Source of the DNA: Roseinatronobacter thiooxidans
Lineage (GTDB): Bacteria; Pseudomonadota; Alphaproteobacteria; Rhodobacterales; Rhodobacteraceae
Reading direction: 5' to 3'
Assembly: GCF_001870675.1 (NCBI RefSeq)
Contig: NZ_MEHT01000007.1
Span: forward strand, 186,001 to 250,000
DNA: 64,000 bases
Under the pieces are notes generated by a model. That model made no database searches. It was not told where the DNA came from and saw only the letters and a program-made list of their open reading frames with translations. Positions 51,806-60,761 of the stretch are shown here, piece after piece (position 1 is the first letter of the stretch; every line of letters starts with the position of its first letter). Both the position numbers and the translations under genes were made by a program.

Positions 51806-52984
51806 TCACAGCATCCCAAGCAGTTGCGGGGTTGGCCAGCCATCGGCAGGCAGGCCAAGCTGGGCTTGAATATCTTGCACCGCCGCGCGCGTATTCGCGC
51901 CCAAGATCCCGTCAACCGCACCCACATTGAAGCCGCGCTGTGACAGGCGTTGCTGCAACTGGCGCATCTGGTCTTGATTCAAACCTGTCTCTGGGTTTCC
52001 GGCCTGATAGACCGGCGCGCCCGACAGGCGCGTGGCGAAATAGGCAGCCGTGGTGACATAGATAAAGCTTTGGTTCCATTCAAACAGCACGCGGTAATTG
52101 TGGAACACCATAAAGGCTGGCCCCCGATGGCCCTGCGGCACAATGACCGAGGCCCGCAGATTGCCCGATGGCAAACGCCCATGCGTGGGGCGCACGCCCA
52201 ATTGCTCCCACTGGCTGACTGTCATCTCGGTGCGAATACCCGTGCGCGTCAGGTCCAGCCCTTGCGGCAGCGCGACTTCATGCATCCACGGCTCGTTCGC
52301 GCGCCAGCCCTTGGCGCGCAGCATGGCAGCGGCAGAAAGCAGCGCATCGGGGGCCGAGCGTTGCAAATCAATCCGCCCGTCGCCATCGCCGTCGACAGCG
52401 TAATTGATGATATCCGAGGGCAGCTTTTGCACCATGCCAATCTCGCCCGCCCATGCGCCGCGCGTCTGCACAGGGTCCAGCATGCCGCGGCGATACATTT
52501 CCAGTGCTGCGAAAACCTGCGGGCGGAACAACTCTGGCCTGCGGCAGTCATGCGCCAAAGTCACCAGCGCGTTCACTGTGTTGAAATCGCCCTGAACTGC
52601 ACCAAAATCCGTCTCGAACGCCCAGAAGGCCAGCAAGATGCCGGGCTGAACCCCGTATTGCTGCTGTGCGCGGTCAAACACCGCGCGCTGGCGGTCATAA
52701 TTGCGCTGACCATTGCTCATCCGGCCTTGCGAGATCAGCGCGCGCGAGAAATCCAGAAACGGGCGCTGGAAAATGCCTTGGCGGCGATCGGCATTGATGA
52801 CGCTTTGTTCTTGCCGGACATTGCGAAAGAAACTGTCAATGCGGGCACGGTCATGGCCCTGTTGGGCGGCCTCGGATTTCAGCCCCTCCACGAAAGCGCC
52901 GAAATTGCCACCACAGCTTTGGGCCTGCACACCAGATGCAAGGCCAACCGATAGAACTGCTGCAAATATTGAAAGAAAACGCAT
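51806..52984 (-). CDS. Lytic murein transglycosylase (MltB type) with peptidoglycan-binding domain
   Basis: The 392-residue exported enzyme has a signal peptide (MRFLSIFAAVLSVGLASGVQ), a MltB-like SLT domain (~25-325; catalytic Glu in FWAFETDFGAVQGDFNT; AGEIGMVQKLPSDIINYAVD) and a C-terminal PG_binding_1 domain (LQQRLSQRGFNVGAVDGILG). It cleaves peptidoglycan glycan chains to 1,6-anhydro ends. The Shine-Dalgarno region lies within a 9-bp inverted repeat (52989-53036). Confidence 0.93.
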   Translation of the reverse strand: MRFLSIFAAVLSVGLASGVQAQSCGGNFGAFVEGLKSEAAQQGHDRARIDSFFRNVRQEQSVINADRRQGIFQRPFLDFSRALISQGRMSNGQRNYDRQRAVFDRAQQQYGVQPGILLAFWAFETDFGAVQGDFNTVNALVTLAHDCRRPELFRPQVFAALEMYRRGMLDPVQTRGAWAGEIGMVQKLPSDIINYAVDGDGDGRIDLQRSAPDALLSAAAMLRAKGWRANEPWMHEVALPQGLDLTRTGIRTEMTVSQWEQLGVRPTHGRLPSGNLRASVIVPQGHRGPAFMVFHNYRVLFEWNQSFIYVTTAAYFATRLSGAPVYQAGNPETGLNQDQMRQLQQRLSQRGFNVGAVDGILGANTRAAVQDIQAQLGLPADGWPTPQLLGML

Positions 52985-52988
52985 AACA

Positions 52989-53036
52989 CCCCCTGAGAAA
53001 CTTGTCACACGCTAGCGCATGAAAACCCTCAGGGGG
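52989..53036 (-). promoter_or_regulatory. Inverted repeat covering the transglycosylase ribosome-binding site
   Basis: CCCCCTGAG (52989-52997) and CTCAGGGGG (53028-53036) are exact inverted repeats. On the minus-strand transcript the 3' arm contains the G-rich ribosome-binding site 5 nt before the ATG at 52984. Confidence 0.45.
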
Positions 53037-53057
53037 AGTCGTTTTTATGTGATCTGT

Positions 53058-54038
53058 TTACAGAGATGCGCGGCCATGCGGGGCATCGAAATCCAGCACA
53101 GGATTGATCGGGATGATCCGGTTGGGGTTAATCGTGTCATGGCTGTAATGGTAATGCCGCACGATATGGTCCATCCGCACAGTCTGCGCCACGCCGGGGT
53201 GTTGGTACAGATCGCGCGTATAGGCCCAAAGGGCCGGGTAATCGACGATCCGGCGGCGGTTGCATTTGAAATGCAGGTGATAGACGTTGTCAAAGCGCAC
53301 CAGTGTGGTGAACAGCCGCCAATCCGCTTCGGTCAGCGTGTCGCCCATCAGGTAGCGCCGCGTGCTCAGGCGCTCTTCCAGCCAGTCCAGCGCGTCGAAT
53401 AGCGGGTAGACGGCCTTCTCATAAGCCTCTTGCGTGGTGGCAAAGCCCGATTTGTAAACGCCGTTATTCACTTCGTCATAGACCCGCGCATTGATCGCGT
53501 CGATCTCTTCGCGCAGGGCTTCGGGGTAGTAGTCGTCGGAATTGCCGGTCAGCCCGTCAAAGGCCGAGTTGAGCATGCGGATAATCTCTGCCGATTCATT
53601 TGACACAATCTTGCCCTGCTTTTTGTCCCACAGCACAGGCACAGTCACGCGCCCCGAAATCTGCGGGTCGGCGCGGGTATAGATGTCGCGCATAAAGGCA
53701 GAGCCGAACAGCTTATCGCCGGTCGCACCGTCGAAATCATCACCAAAGGTCCAGCCGTCATCCAGCATTTCGGGATGCACTGCCGAGACATCGATCATCC
53801 CCTCCAAGCCTTTCAGCGCGCGAAAGATCAAGGTGCGGTGCGCCCAAGGGCAGGCATAGGACACATACAGGTGGTAGCGCCCCGCTTCGGCCTTGAACCC
53901 GCCCTCGCCCGAGGGGCCGGCACTGCCATCGGCGGTGACCCAGTTGCGAAACCGCGATGTATCGCGCTTGAACGCGCCGCCGGTCTTGCTGGTGTCATAC
54001 CATGCGCTTGACCATTCTCCATTGACCAGTTGGCCCAT
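53058..54038 (-). CDS. Glutathionyl-hydroquinone reductase (Xi-class glutathione transferase)
   Basis: The 326-residue protein has the GS-hydroquinone reductase signatures: active-site Cys in YVSYACPWAHRTLIFR, VPVLWDKKQGKIVSNES, AYEKAVYPLFDALDWLEERL and the TEADWRLFTTLVRFDNVYHL block. It reduces glutathionyl-hydroquinones formed in quinone stress. AGGAG precedes the ATG at 54038. The quinone theme fits the VOC dioxygenase a few kb upstream, but the genes are not in one operon. Confidence 0.93.
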   Translation of the reverse strand: MGQLVNGEWSSAWYDTSKTGGAFKRDTSRFRNWVTADGSAGPSGEGGFKAEAGRYHLYVSYACPWAHRTLIFRALKGLEGMIDVSAVHPEMLDDGWTFGDDFDGATGDKLFGSAFMRDIYTRADPQISGRVTVPVLWDKKQGKIVSNESAEIIRMLNSAFDGLTGNSDDYYPEALREEIDAINARVYDEVNNGVYKSGFATTQEAYEKAVYPLFDALDWLEERLSTRRYLMGDTLTEADWRLFTTLVRFDNVYHLHFKCNRRRIVDYPALWAYTRDLYQHPGVAQTVRMDHIVRHYHYSHDTINPNRIIPINPVLDFDAPHGRASL

Positions 54039-54125
54039 TGCTAAACTCCTTTTGCTACCCGACTGATTTGGCCCCAACCCGTCGGGATAACAAGCTGCGC
54101 ACATGCGCAGGGCCTGTGCGCGGCA

Positions 54126-55298
54126 CTATTGCAGATCACCAAAGGCGCGCTGCAACCGTGCGACTGCGTCCTCTATCACGGATCGCGGCGCGCCCAAATT
54201 GAAGCGCAGGAAGCTGGTGCCGCCGGTGCCGAAAGTCGGCCCATGATTGGCGGCAATCTGCGCCTCGTGTTCCACCCTTGCAGTGAATTCGGCCACATCC
54301 ATGCCTGTGCCCGAAAAATCGACCCATGCCAGATAGGTCGACTCCAGCGGCATGGACTGCAGGCCGGGGATTGCATTCACCCCGTCATCAAACACTTTGC
54401 GGTTGCCATCCAGATAGGCGCATAGCGCATCGACCCATTCCGCGCCTGCGGGCGAATAGGCGGCCGTTACGGCATGCAAACCGAATGAATTGGGTGAAAT
54501 GCCCATCGCGGCCAGGGTTGCCCCGAACTGGCGGCGCAGCGCCTCGTCCCCAATAATAACATTCCCGCAATGCGTGCCTGCAAGATTGAAGGTCTTGGAT
54601 GCAGCGGTCAGCATAACCAGCCGGTCTGCGCAATCGGGTGCGGCCACAGGCATGGGCGTGTGGTGGCACCCGGGCATGACCAGATCATGGTGTATCTCGT
54701 CCGAGACAAGCAGCAGATCATGGCGCGCGCAGAATTCTGCCACTCCGCGCAATTCCTCCGCGCTCCAGACCCGCCCGCCGGGATTATGGGGCGAGCACAG
54801 GATCAACATCCGCTCTGCCCCTGTCATCTGCGCATCGGCGGCGTCGAAATCCATCTCGTAGCGCCCCCCCACCAGCGCCAGCGGGCATTCGACCACGCGC
54901 CGCCCCGCCGCATGGATGGTTCGTGCAAAGGCGTGGTAGACAGGTGTGAACAAAACCACACCGTCACCCGGCTGCGTCCATGTGTGCAGGCACAGACCAA
55001 CCGCATTGACCAGCCCATGGGTGGTGAAAATATCGCCCGGCGCCACCTGCCAGCCATGGCGGTGGTCCATCCACCAGCAGATCGCCGCGCGATAGGCGGA
55101 ATCATCGCCGAAATAGCCGTAAATCCCATGATCCAGTGCGGCTTGCAGCGCATCCTGCACCGTTTGCGGCGGGCGGAAATCCATATCGGCCACCCACATG
55201 GCAATGCCTGTGTCAGGCGACACGCCATACAGCTTTTCCATCATGTCCCATTTGGTGGAATGCGTGCCGCGCCGGTCGATGATCTGGTCGAAATTCAT
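54126..55298 (-). CDS. PatB/MalY-type PLP enzyme (cystathionine beta-lyase-like)
   Basis: The 390-residue fold-type I aminotransferase starts MNFDQIIDRRGTHSTKWDMM, then MWVADMDFRPPQTV, with CSPHNPGGRVW, VSDEIHHDLVM and the Schiff-base Lys in LTAASKTFNLAGTHCGNVI. This is typical of PatB/MalY C-S lyases that release homocysteine from cystathionine. GGAGGGC precedes the ATG at 55298. It is divergent from def with a 100-bp gap. Confidence 0.9.
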   Translation of the reverse strand: MNFDQIIDRRGTHSTKWDMMEKLYGVSPDTGIAMWVADMDFRPPQTVQDALQAALDHGIYGYFGDDSAYRAAICWWMDHRHGWQVAPGDIFTTHGLVNAVGLCLHTWTQPGDGVVLFTPVYHAFARTIHAAGRRVVECPLALVGGRYEMDFDAADAQMTGAERMLILCSPHNPGGRVWSAEELRGVAEFCARHDLLLVSDEIHHDLVMPGCHHTPMPVAAPDCADRLVMLTAASKTFNLAGTHCGNVIIGDEALRRQFGATLAAMGISPNSFGLHAVTAAYSPAGAEWVDALCAYLDGNRKVFDDGVNAIPGLQSMPLESTYLAWVDFSGTGMDVAEFTARVEHEAQIAANHGPTFGTGGTSFLRFNLGAPRSVIEDAVARLQRAFGDLQ

Positions 55299-55397
55299 GT
55301 CTGCCCTCCGTTTCGCACCAAAGCTGGCCCGCCTGTCCGCAAGGTGCAAGCACAAAAGCCATTGAACGGCGCTTTGGCTTGGCTTACATCGCCGGTC

Positions 55398-55919
55398 ATG
55401 AGCATTAGACCGATCCTGATCCACCCCGACCCGCGCCTCAAGAAGCTGTGCCAGCCGATTGAGAGTGTCAGCACAGATATCGGCAAACTGGCCGAAGACA
55501 TGCTGGAAACCATGTATGACGCGCCGGGCGTGGGCCTGGCCGCGCCGCAGGTCGGTGTGCTAAAGCGCCTGTTCGTGATGGATTGCGTCAAGGAAGAGGG
55601 GGAAAGCCCCCGCCCCATGGCGCTGATCAACCCCGAGATTATCGCCACCTCGGACGAGGTGAACACCTATGAGGAAGGCTGCCTGTCCATTCCCGAACAT
55701 TATGCCGAAGTCACCCGCCCCAAGCGGGTGACCCTGCGCTGGTTGGGGCTGGACGGAAAAACCCATGAAGAAGAATTCGATGGGCTGTGGGCCACCTGCG
55801 CCCAGCACGAGCTGGACCACCTGAATGGCAAGCTGTTCATCGACCATCTGGGCACGATCAAACGCAGCATGATCACCCGCAAGATGCAGAAACTCAAGCG
55901 CGACAAGGCACGCGGGTGA
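55398..55919 (+). CDS. def: Peptide deformylase
   Basis: The 173-residue metallohydrolase has all three motifs: [20 protein letters not shown] (metal Cys) and QHELDHLNG (metal His pair and catalytic Glu). It removes N-formyl groups from nascent proteins. Its stop overlaps the GTG start of a second deformylase-like gene, and fmt follows, forming a def-def-fmt operon. Confidence 0.96.
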   Translation: MSIRPILIHPDPRLKKLCQPIESVSTDIGKLAEDMLETMYDAPGVGLAAPQVGVLKRLFVMDCVKEEGESPRPMALINPEIIATSDEVNTYEEGCLSIPEHYAEVTRPKRVTLRWLGLDGKTHEEEFDGLWATCAQHELDHLNGKLFIDHLGTIKRSMITRKMQKLKRDKARG

Positions 55920-56410
55920 GCGTGCGGCCCTGCATCCGCTGGCCCGACAAGCGGCTGCGCAGCCCCGCCGCGCCGGTTGAGGGGATCTCGGACGAGATCC
56001 GCGCCATCTGGGCCGATATGATCGACACGATGGAGGCAATGCCCGGCGTGGGCCTTGCTGCCCCCCAAATCGGCGTGATGTTGCGGCTGGCCGTGGTCGA
56101 TGCGTCAGAGGGGCGCGGGCAAGCGGTGTGCATGGCCAACCCCGAAATCCTGCATGCCAGCGCCAAATTGCGCGCCCATGATGAAGGCAGCCCCAACCTG
56201 CCCGGCGTCTGGGCGCGGATCGAACGGCCCCGCGCGGTGACGGTTCAGTTCCTGAATGCGGCAGGCGAGGTCGAGCAGCGCGATTTCGTGCATCTCTGGG
56301 CGACAAGCGTGCAACACCAGATCGACCATCTGAATGGCCGGATGTATTTCGACCATCTCAGCCCGCTGAAACGCGACATGCTGCTGCGCCGCGCCCGCAA
56401 ATCGGGCTAG
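55916..56410 (+). CDS. Degenerate peptide deformylase paralog
   Basis: The 164-residue protein begins at a GTG overlapping the def stop (GTGA). Motif 1 ([10 protein letters not shown]) is intact, but the metal Cys is replaced by Ser92 in DEGSPNLPG and the catalytic Glu by Gln135 in QHQIDHLNG. It should therefore lack normal deformylase activity. It is kept in frame between def and fmt, so it may be a regulatory or structural partner or act on a different substrate. Confidence 0.85.
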   Translation: MSVRPCIRWPDKRLRSPAAPVEGISDEIRAIWADMIDTMEAMPGVGLAAPQIGVMLRLAVVDASEGRGQAVCMANPEILHASAKLRAHDEGSPNLPGVWARIERPRAVTVQFLNAAGEVEQRDFVHLWATSVQHQIDHLNGRMYFDHLSPLKRDMLLRRARKSG

Positions 56411-56435
56411 CCCCTCGCCAGAAAGGACCGACAGA

Positions 56436-57326
56436 ATGCGCGTTATCTTCATGGGCACGCCCGATTTCTCGGTCCCCGCACTAGAGGCCGTGCATGCCGA
56501 ACATGACGTGGTCTGCGTCTATACCCAGCCCCCGCGCCCCGCAGGGCGGGGCAAGAAACCCCGCCTGACAGCTGTGCATGCCCGCGCCGAGGCCCTGGGG
56601 CTGGAGGTGCGCCACCCTGCCAGCCTGAAAGACGCAGCCGCACAGGCCGAATTTGCAGAAATTCAGGCCGATATTGCTGTGGTGGTCGCCTATGGGTTGA
56701 TCCTGCCGCAAGCGGCGCTGGACGCGCCGCGCTTGGGCTGCCTGAACATCCATGCCAGCCTGCTGCCGCGCTGGCGCGGCGCGGCACCCATCCAGCGCGC
56801 GATCATGGCGGGCGATGCCGAGACAGGCATCTGCATCATGCAGATGGAAGCGGGGCTGGATACAGGCCCCGTCCTGCTGCGCGACACGACCCCAATTGCA
56901 CCGCTGGACACCGCCCAGACCCTGCATGACAGGCTGTCGCAGATGGGCGCGCGGCTGATTGCGCGTGCCTTGGCCGAATTGCCCGCGCTGCGTGCTACAG
57001 CGCAGCCCGAAAATGGCGTCACCTATGCCGCCAAGATCGACAAATCCGAGGCGCGTCTGGACTGGACCCGCCCCGCCGAAGAGGTCGCGCGCCAGATCCG
57101 TGGCCTCTCCCCCTTTCCGGGGGTGTGGATCGACAGCCCGCTTGGGCGGCTGAAACTTCTGAACGCGCGCGCGGTGGACGGGGACGGCACACCGGGCGCA
57201 CTCCTGCACGGGCTGACCGTGGCCTGTGGCACAGGCGCGGTGGAAGTGCTGGAAGCCCAGCGCGAAGGCAAACGCGCGATGTCGGCAGAGGAGTTGCTGC
57301 GCGGGGCGGGTGCGGCGCGCGGGTGA
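56436..57326 (+). CDS. fmt: Methionyl-tRNA formyltransferase
   Basis: The 296-residue enzyme has [31 protein letters not shown], the catalytic [20 protein letters not shown] and a C-terminal OB-like tRNA-binding domain ([20 protein letters not shown]). It formylates initiator Met-tRNA. It ends the def-def-fmt operon. The downstream 420 bp contain a duplicated 105-bp sequence. Confidence 0.96.
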   Translation: MRVIFMGTPDFSVPALEAVHAEHDVVCVYTQPPRPAGRGKKPRLTAVHARAEALGLEVRHPASLKDAAAQAEFAEIQADIAVVVAYGLILPQAALDAPRLGCLNIHASLLPRWRGAAPIQRAIMAGDAETGICIMQMEAGLDTGPVLLRDTTPIAPLDTAQTLHDRLSQMGARLIARALAELPALRATAQPENGVTYAAKIDKSEARLDWTRPAEEVARQIRGLSPFPGVWIDSPLGRLKLLNARAVDGDGTPGALLHGLTVACGTGAVEVLEAQREGKRAMSAEELLRGAGAARG

Positions 57327-57354
57327 TCTGCGACCAGCGTCGGGGAACCAGAGC

Positions 57355-57459
57355 GCAAGGGCCGTCGCGCGCGGGGGCGCTCCACCCGTTGGGCTATTGC
57401 GCTTTATGCAGGCCATGTCCGAATGGCGGTCAGGCTATGCGCTTGTGGTGGCCAAGGCG
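57355..57459 (+). repeat. 105-bp direct repeat, copy 1
   Basis: It begins GCAAGGGCCGTCGCGCGCGG and matches 57530-57634 with only a few substitutions and no gaps that I can see. Confidence 0.85.
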
Positions 57460-57529
57460 TTGCGGGTTTGTGGCAAGCGGTCTTCCTATTGACGCAAGCG
57501 CAAACACAAAAAGCAAAGCGCAAAGCCGC

Positions 57530-57634
57530 GCAAGGGCCGTCGCGCGCGGGGGCGCCCCACGCGTTGGGCTATTGAGCTTTATGCTGGCAATGTCCGAATG
57601 ACGGTCAGGCTATGCGCTTGTGGTGGCCAAAGCG
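57530..57634 (+). repeat. 105-bp direct repeat, copy 2
   Basis: This is the second copy of the element at 57355-57459, offset by 175 bp. The first 25 bases are identical to copy 1. Confidence 0.85.
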
Positions 57635-57747
57635 CCGCCGCTCGGGGGCGCGACGGCGCTTGCGCGGCGGGCTGACGCCCTTGATCCCGCGCAAAGATAT
57701 TCCTGCCGTTCCGTAAAGTAGTCTTCATCAAGGCTTTTTATGTCCAG

Positions 57748-59697
57748 TCACACATCCAACTCCTCCACAAACCGCGCATTCTCTGAAATATACTGGAACC
57801 GCAATTCCGGCTTCTTGCCCATCAGCCGCTCGACCAGATCTGACGTCTCGCCCGGCAGGTCGTCATCCACCGACACCCGGATCAACCGGCGCGAGGCGGG
57901 GTCCATGGTGGTTTCTTTGAGGTCTTTCGCGTCCATCTCGCCCAAGCCCTTGAAGCGCGACACATCGACCTTGCCCTTGCCGCCAAACCCTTCGGCCATC
58001 AGCCGGTCTTTTTCGGCCTGATCCAGCGCATAGACGCGCTTGGCCCCCTGGGTCAGGCGAAACAGCGGCGGGCAGGCCAGATACAGGTGGCCTGCATCGA
58101 TCATGGGCCGCATCTGGGTGAAGAAAAACGTCATCAGCAGCGCTGCAATATGCGCCCCGTCCACATCGGCATCGGTCATGATGATGATCTTGTCATAGCG
58201 CAGGTCATCCAGCCGGAACTTGGTACCCAGCCCCACCCCCATCGCCTGACACAGATCCGAGATTTCGGCATTCGTCCCCATCTTGGACGAGGCCGCGCCC
58301 AGCACGTTCAAAATCTTGCCGCGCAGGGGCAGCAGCGCCTGTGTTCTGCGGTCGCGTGCCATTTTGGCCGACCCGCCCGCAGAATCCCCCTCGACGATGA
58401 ACAATTCGGTGCCCGCGCGGTTGGTGGCCGAGCAATCCACCAGTTTGCCCGGCAGGCGCAGTTTCTTGGTGGCGGTCTTGCGGCTGGTTTCCTTTTCCTG
58501 CCGCCGCTTCAGCCGTTCTTCGGCCCGCAGCACCAGAAAATCAAGGATTGCCCCTGCCGCTTTGGGGTCGGCGGCCAGCCAGTTGTCGAAATGGTCGCGC
58601 ACGGCCCCTTCGACAAGGCGCGCGGCCTCGGTCGTGGCAAGGCGGTCCTTGGTCTGGCCCACGAATTCCGGCTCTCGGATAAAGCACGACACCAGCGCGC
58701 AACCGCCTGTTATCATGTCTTCGCGGGTGATCTGTGCGGCCTTTTTGTTATTGGCCAATTCACCATAAGCGCGGATGCCTTTCAGCACGGCCGCCCAGAA
58801 ACCTGCCTCATGCGTGCCGCCCTCGGGCGTGGGCACAGTGTTACAGTAGGATTGCACGAACCCGTCACGCGCGGGCGTCCAGTTGATCGCCCATTCCACC
58901 GATCCGGGCTGGTTGAACTTTTCCTGAAAGCCCACCTTGCCCGCAAAGGGCTTGTCGGCATAGGTCAGATTGCCTTTCAACTGCTCGTTCAGATAATCCG
59001 CCAGACCACCGGGGAAGTGGAACACCGCTTCCATCGGGGTGTCGCCATCCTCGACCGCGGATTTCCAGCGGATTTCCACGCCCGAAAACAGATAGGCCTT
59101 GGAGCGTACCATTTTCAGCAGCCGCGCGGGGCGGAATTTCAGCGCCCCGAAAATCTCGGCATCGGGGTGAAAGGTAAAGGTTGTGCCGCGCCGGTTGGGC
59201 GCTGGCCCCACCTTGACCACCGGCCCTTGTGGAATGCCGCGCGAGAATTCCTGCGCGTAAAGTTCACGGTTGCGCGCCACCTCGACCCGCAGGTGATCTG
59301 ACAGCGCATTGACCACGCTGGCCCCTACCCCGTGCAACCCGCCCGAAGTTTCATAGGCTTTGCCCGAAAACTTGCCGCCAGCATGCAGGGTGCACAAGAT
59401 CACCTCCAATGCCGACTTGCCGGGGAATTTGGGGTGCGGGTCAATCGGGATGCCGCGCCCGTTGTCGCGGATGGTGATCGAATGATCGGCGTGCAACTCC
59501 ACCTCGATGCGCGAAGCATGGCCCGCCACGGCCTCGTCCATCGAGTTGTCCAGAACTTCGGCAACCAGATGGTGCAGCGCGCGTTCATCGGTGCCGCCGA
59601 TATACATGCCGGGGCGCTTGCGCACCGGCTCCAACCCCTCCAGCACTTCGATGGAAGAGGCATCGTAACTCTCGGATTGCGACAACAGGTCGGACAT
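57748..59697 (-). CDS. parE: DNA topoisomerase IV subunit B
   Basis: The 649-residue type IIA topoisomerase ATPase subunit has a GHKL domain (EVLDNSMDEAVAG, DNGRGIP, TSGGLHGVGASVVNALS) and a TOPRIM domain (VEGDSAGGSAKMARDRRTQA, ITDADVDGAHIAALL-like segment) with the ParE-type C-terminus. It decatenates chromosomes with ParC. The ATG at 59697 starts MSDLLSQSESYDASSIEVLE. The gene is alone on its strand. Confidence 0.95.
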   Translation of the reverse strand: MSDLLSQSESYDASSIEVLEGLEPVRKRPGMYIGGTDERALHHLVAEVLDNSMDEAVAGHASRIEVELHADHSITIRDNGRGIPIDPHPKFPGKSALEVILCTLHAGGKFSGKAYETSGGLHGVGASVVNALSDHLRVEVARNRELYAQEFSRGIPQGPVVKVGPAPNRRGTTFTFHPDAEIFGALKFRPARLLKMVRSKAYLFSGVEIRWKSAVEDGDTPMEAVFHFPGGLADYLNEQLKGNLTYADKPFAGKVGFQEKFNQPGSVEWAINWTPARDGFVQSYCNTVPTPEGGTHEAGFWAAVLKGIRAYGELANNKKAAQITREDMITGGCALVSCFIREPEFVGQTKDRLATTEAARLVEGAVRDHFDNWLAADPKAAGAILDFLVLRAEERLKRRQEKETSRKTATKKLRLPGKLVDCSATNRAGTELFIVEGDSAGGSAKMARDRRTQALLPLRGKILNVLGAASSKMGTNAEISDLCQAMGVGLGTKFRLDDLRYDKIIIMTDADVDGAHIAALLMTFFFTQMRPMIDAGHLYLACPPLFRLTQGAKRVYALDQAEKDRLMAEGFGGKGKVDVSRFKGLGEMDAKDLKETTMDPASRRLIRVSVDDDLPGETSDLVERLMGKKPELRFQYISENARFVEELDV

Positions 59698-59838
59698 GGG
59701 CTGCTCGATTCTACAAGGGGTGATTACACCACCAATAGACCATTGCCGCGCGAGAGTCGCAAGGCGTTGGGGCCGTGCCGCATTATGTGATGCCGCCAGC
59801 ACGTTTTGCGTTCACAAGACGCAAGGCGTACAGATATG

Positions 59839-60615
59839 TCAGTCCCGAAACGCCCTGACCGAAAAATTGTCCAGCCCCATGCTTTCATCGCGGACATGCT
59901 GGTTGGTCGTGGCCTTCAGCCCGAAATTAAAGCCCTGTGGCGGTGGATTATCGGCAACAACCTGCACCCGCCAGACCCCATCGCGCCAACTTTCGGGCCT
60001 ATCACTGATCGTGCTGTCGGTAAAATAGCCGGCGCGCTGGTGAACGATGTTGACGTCATATGTGGTGCCATTCAGTTCAAAACTGCCGGTCGGGTTTTGG
60101 GTCGAGTTGCTGGTAAAGGCGCTGAAATGCACTTCCTGCCCATTGATCTGGAAAGCCACCCCATCACCACGCCCGCCAAGATGGACATCATTGTTAAGAT
60201 TGTCTGCGCGCCAGCCATCCCAGCTGTCCAGCGTCAGCAGGTCAAATTCGATCACTGCGCGCGTTGTGTCACTGGGCAGGCGCACGGCATATTCAATCGG
60301 GGCTTCGGACCCTGCGAAAGGGCCAAGGAAATGGCCCAGCGCCTCTGTGTAGCTGATGCGGCCGACATTCCAGCCACTCGTATCGCCATTCTCGAAACTG
60401 GCCGAGACCAGCTCGAAACTGTTGCCAAGAAAGTCGTAAAGCCGCCCGACGCTTCCGCCGGACAGGGTTTGTTGAATCGTATTGCCAAGTTCGGCCACGC
60501 CAACCCGCACCGGCCCCGCGCTTAACAGCCCCAACCCAACAACTGAGCCAGTCAGCACCACCCAGTCAACGGTTACCGCGCCATCTTCGCTCTGCAAAAA
60601 ATTTCTTATCCGCAT
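59839..60615 (-). CDS. Flp-pilin-like N-terminus fused to a beta-rich secreted domain
   Basis: The 258-residue protein starts MRIRNFLQSEDGAVTVDWVV, like short Flp/TadE-type prepilins of Rhodobacterales (conserved xGAVTVDWVVLT). That segment is followed by a membrane helix to ~45. Residues ~65-258 form a predicted beta-sandwich (SFENGDTSGWNVG, AVIEFDLLTLDSWDGW, GVWRVQVVADNPPPQGFNFG, LDNFSVRAF), a pattern seen in secreted lectin-like domains. GAGGAT precedes the ATG. Function is unknown; it could be a surface or pseudopilin-anchored adhesin. Confidence 0.7.
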   Translation of the reverse strand: MRIRNFLQSEDGAVTVDWVVLTGSVVGLGLLSAGPVRVGVAELGNTIQQTLSGGSVGRLYDFLGNSFELVSASFENGDTSGWNVGRISYTEALGHFLGPFAGSEAPIEYAVRLPSDTTRAVIEFDLLTLDSWDGWRADNLNNDVHLGGRGDGVAFQINGQEVHFSAFTSNSTQNPTGSFELNGTTYDVNIVHQRAGYFTDSTISDRPESWRDGVWRVQVVADNPPPQGFNFGLKATTNQHVRDESMGLDNFSVRAFRD

Positions 60616-60761
60616 AATATCCTCAAGAATCTGGCGATAATGAAGGCGTGTTTACTGTGTGAATAGGGCGATATCTTGACGAAACCTGTGCGTGAATATG
60701 ACCCGGCGCCGCACTCATGCGGGCGGCGCGCAGCCCCAGTCAGCACCATGTGCAGGAAGTG

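Larger units (their letters stand above)
57327..57747. other. Intergenic region with a duplicated segment
   Basis: A 421-bp gap between the convergent fmt and parE genes. It holds two direct copies of a 105-bp sequence (listed separately), and GC-rich sequence around 57640-57700. I see no credible gene. Confidence 0.6.
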
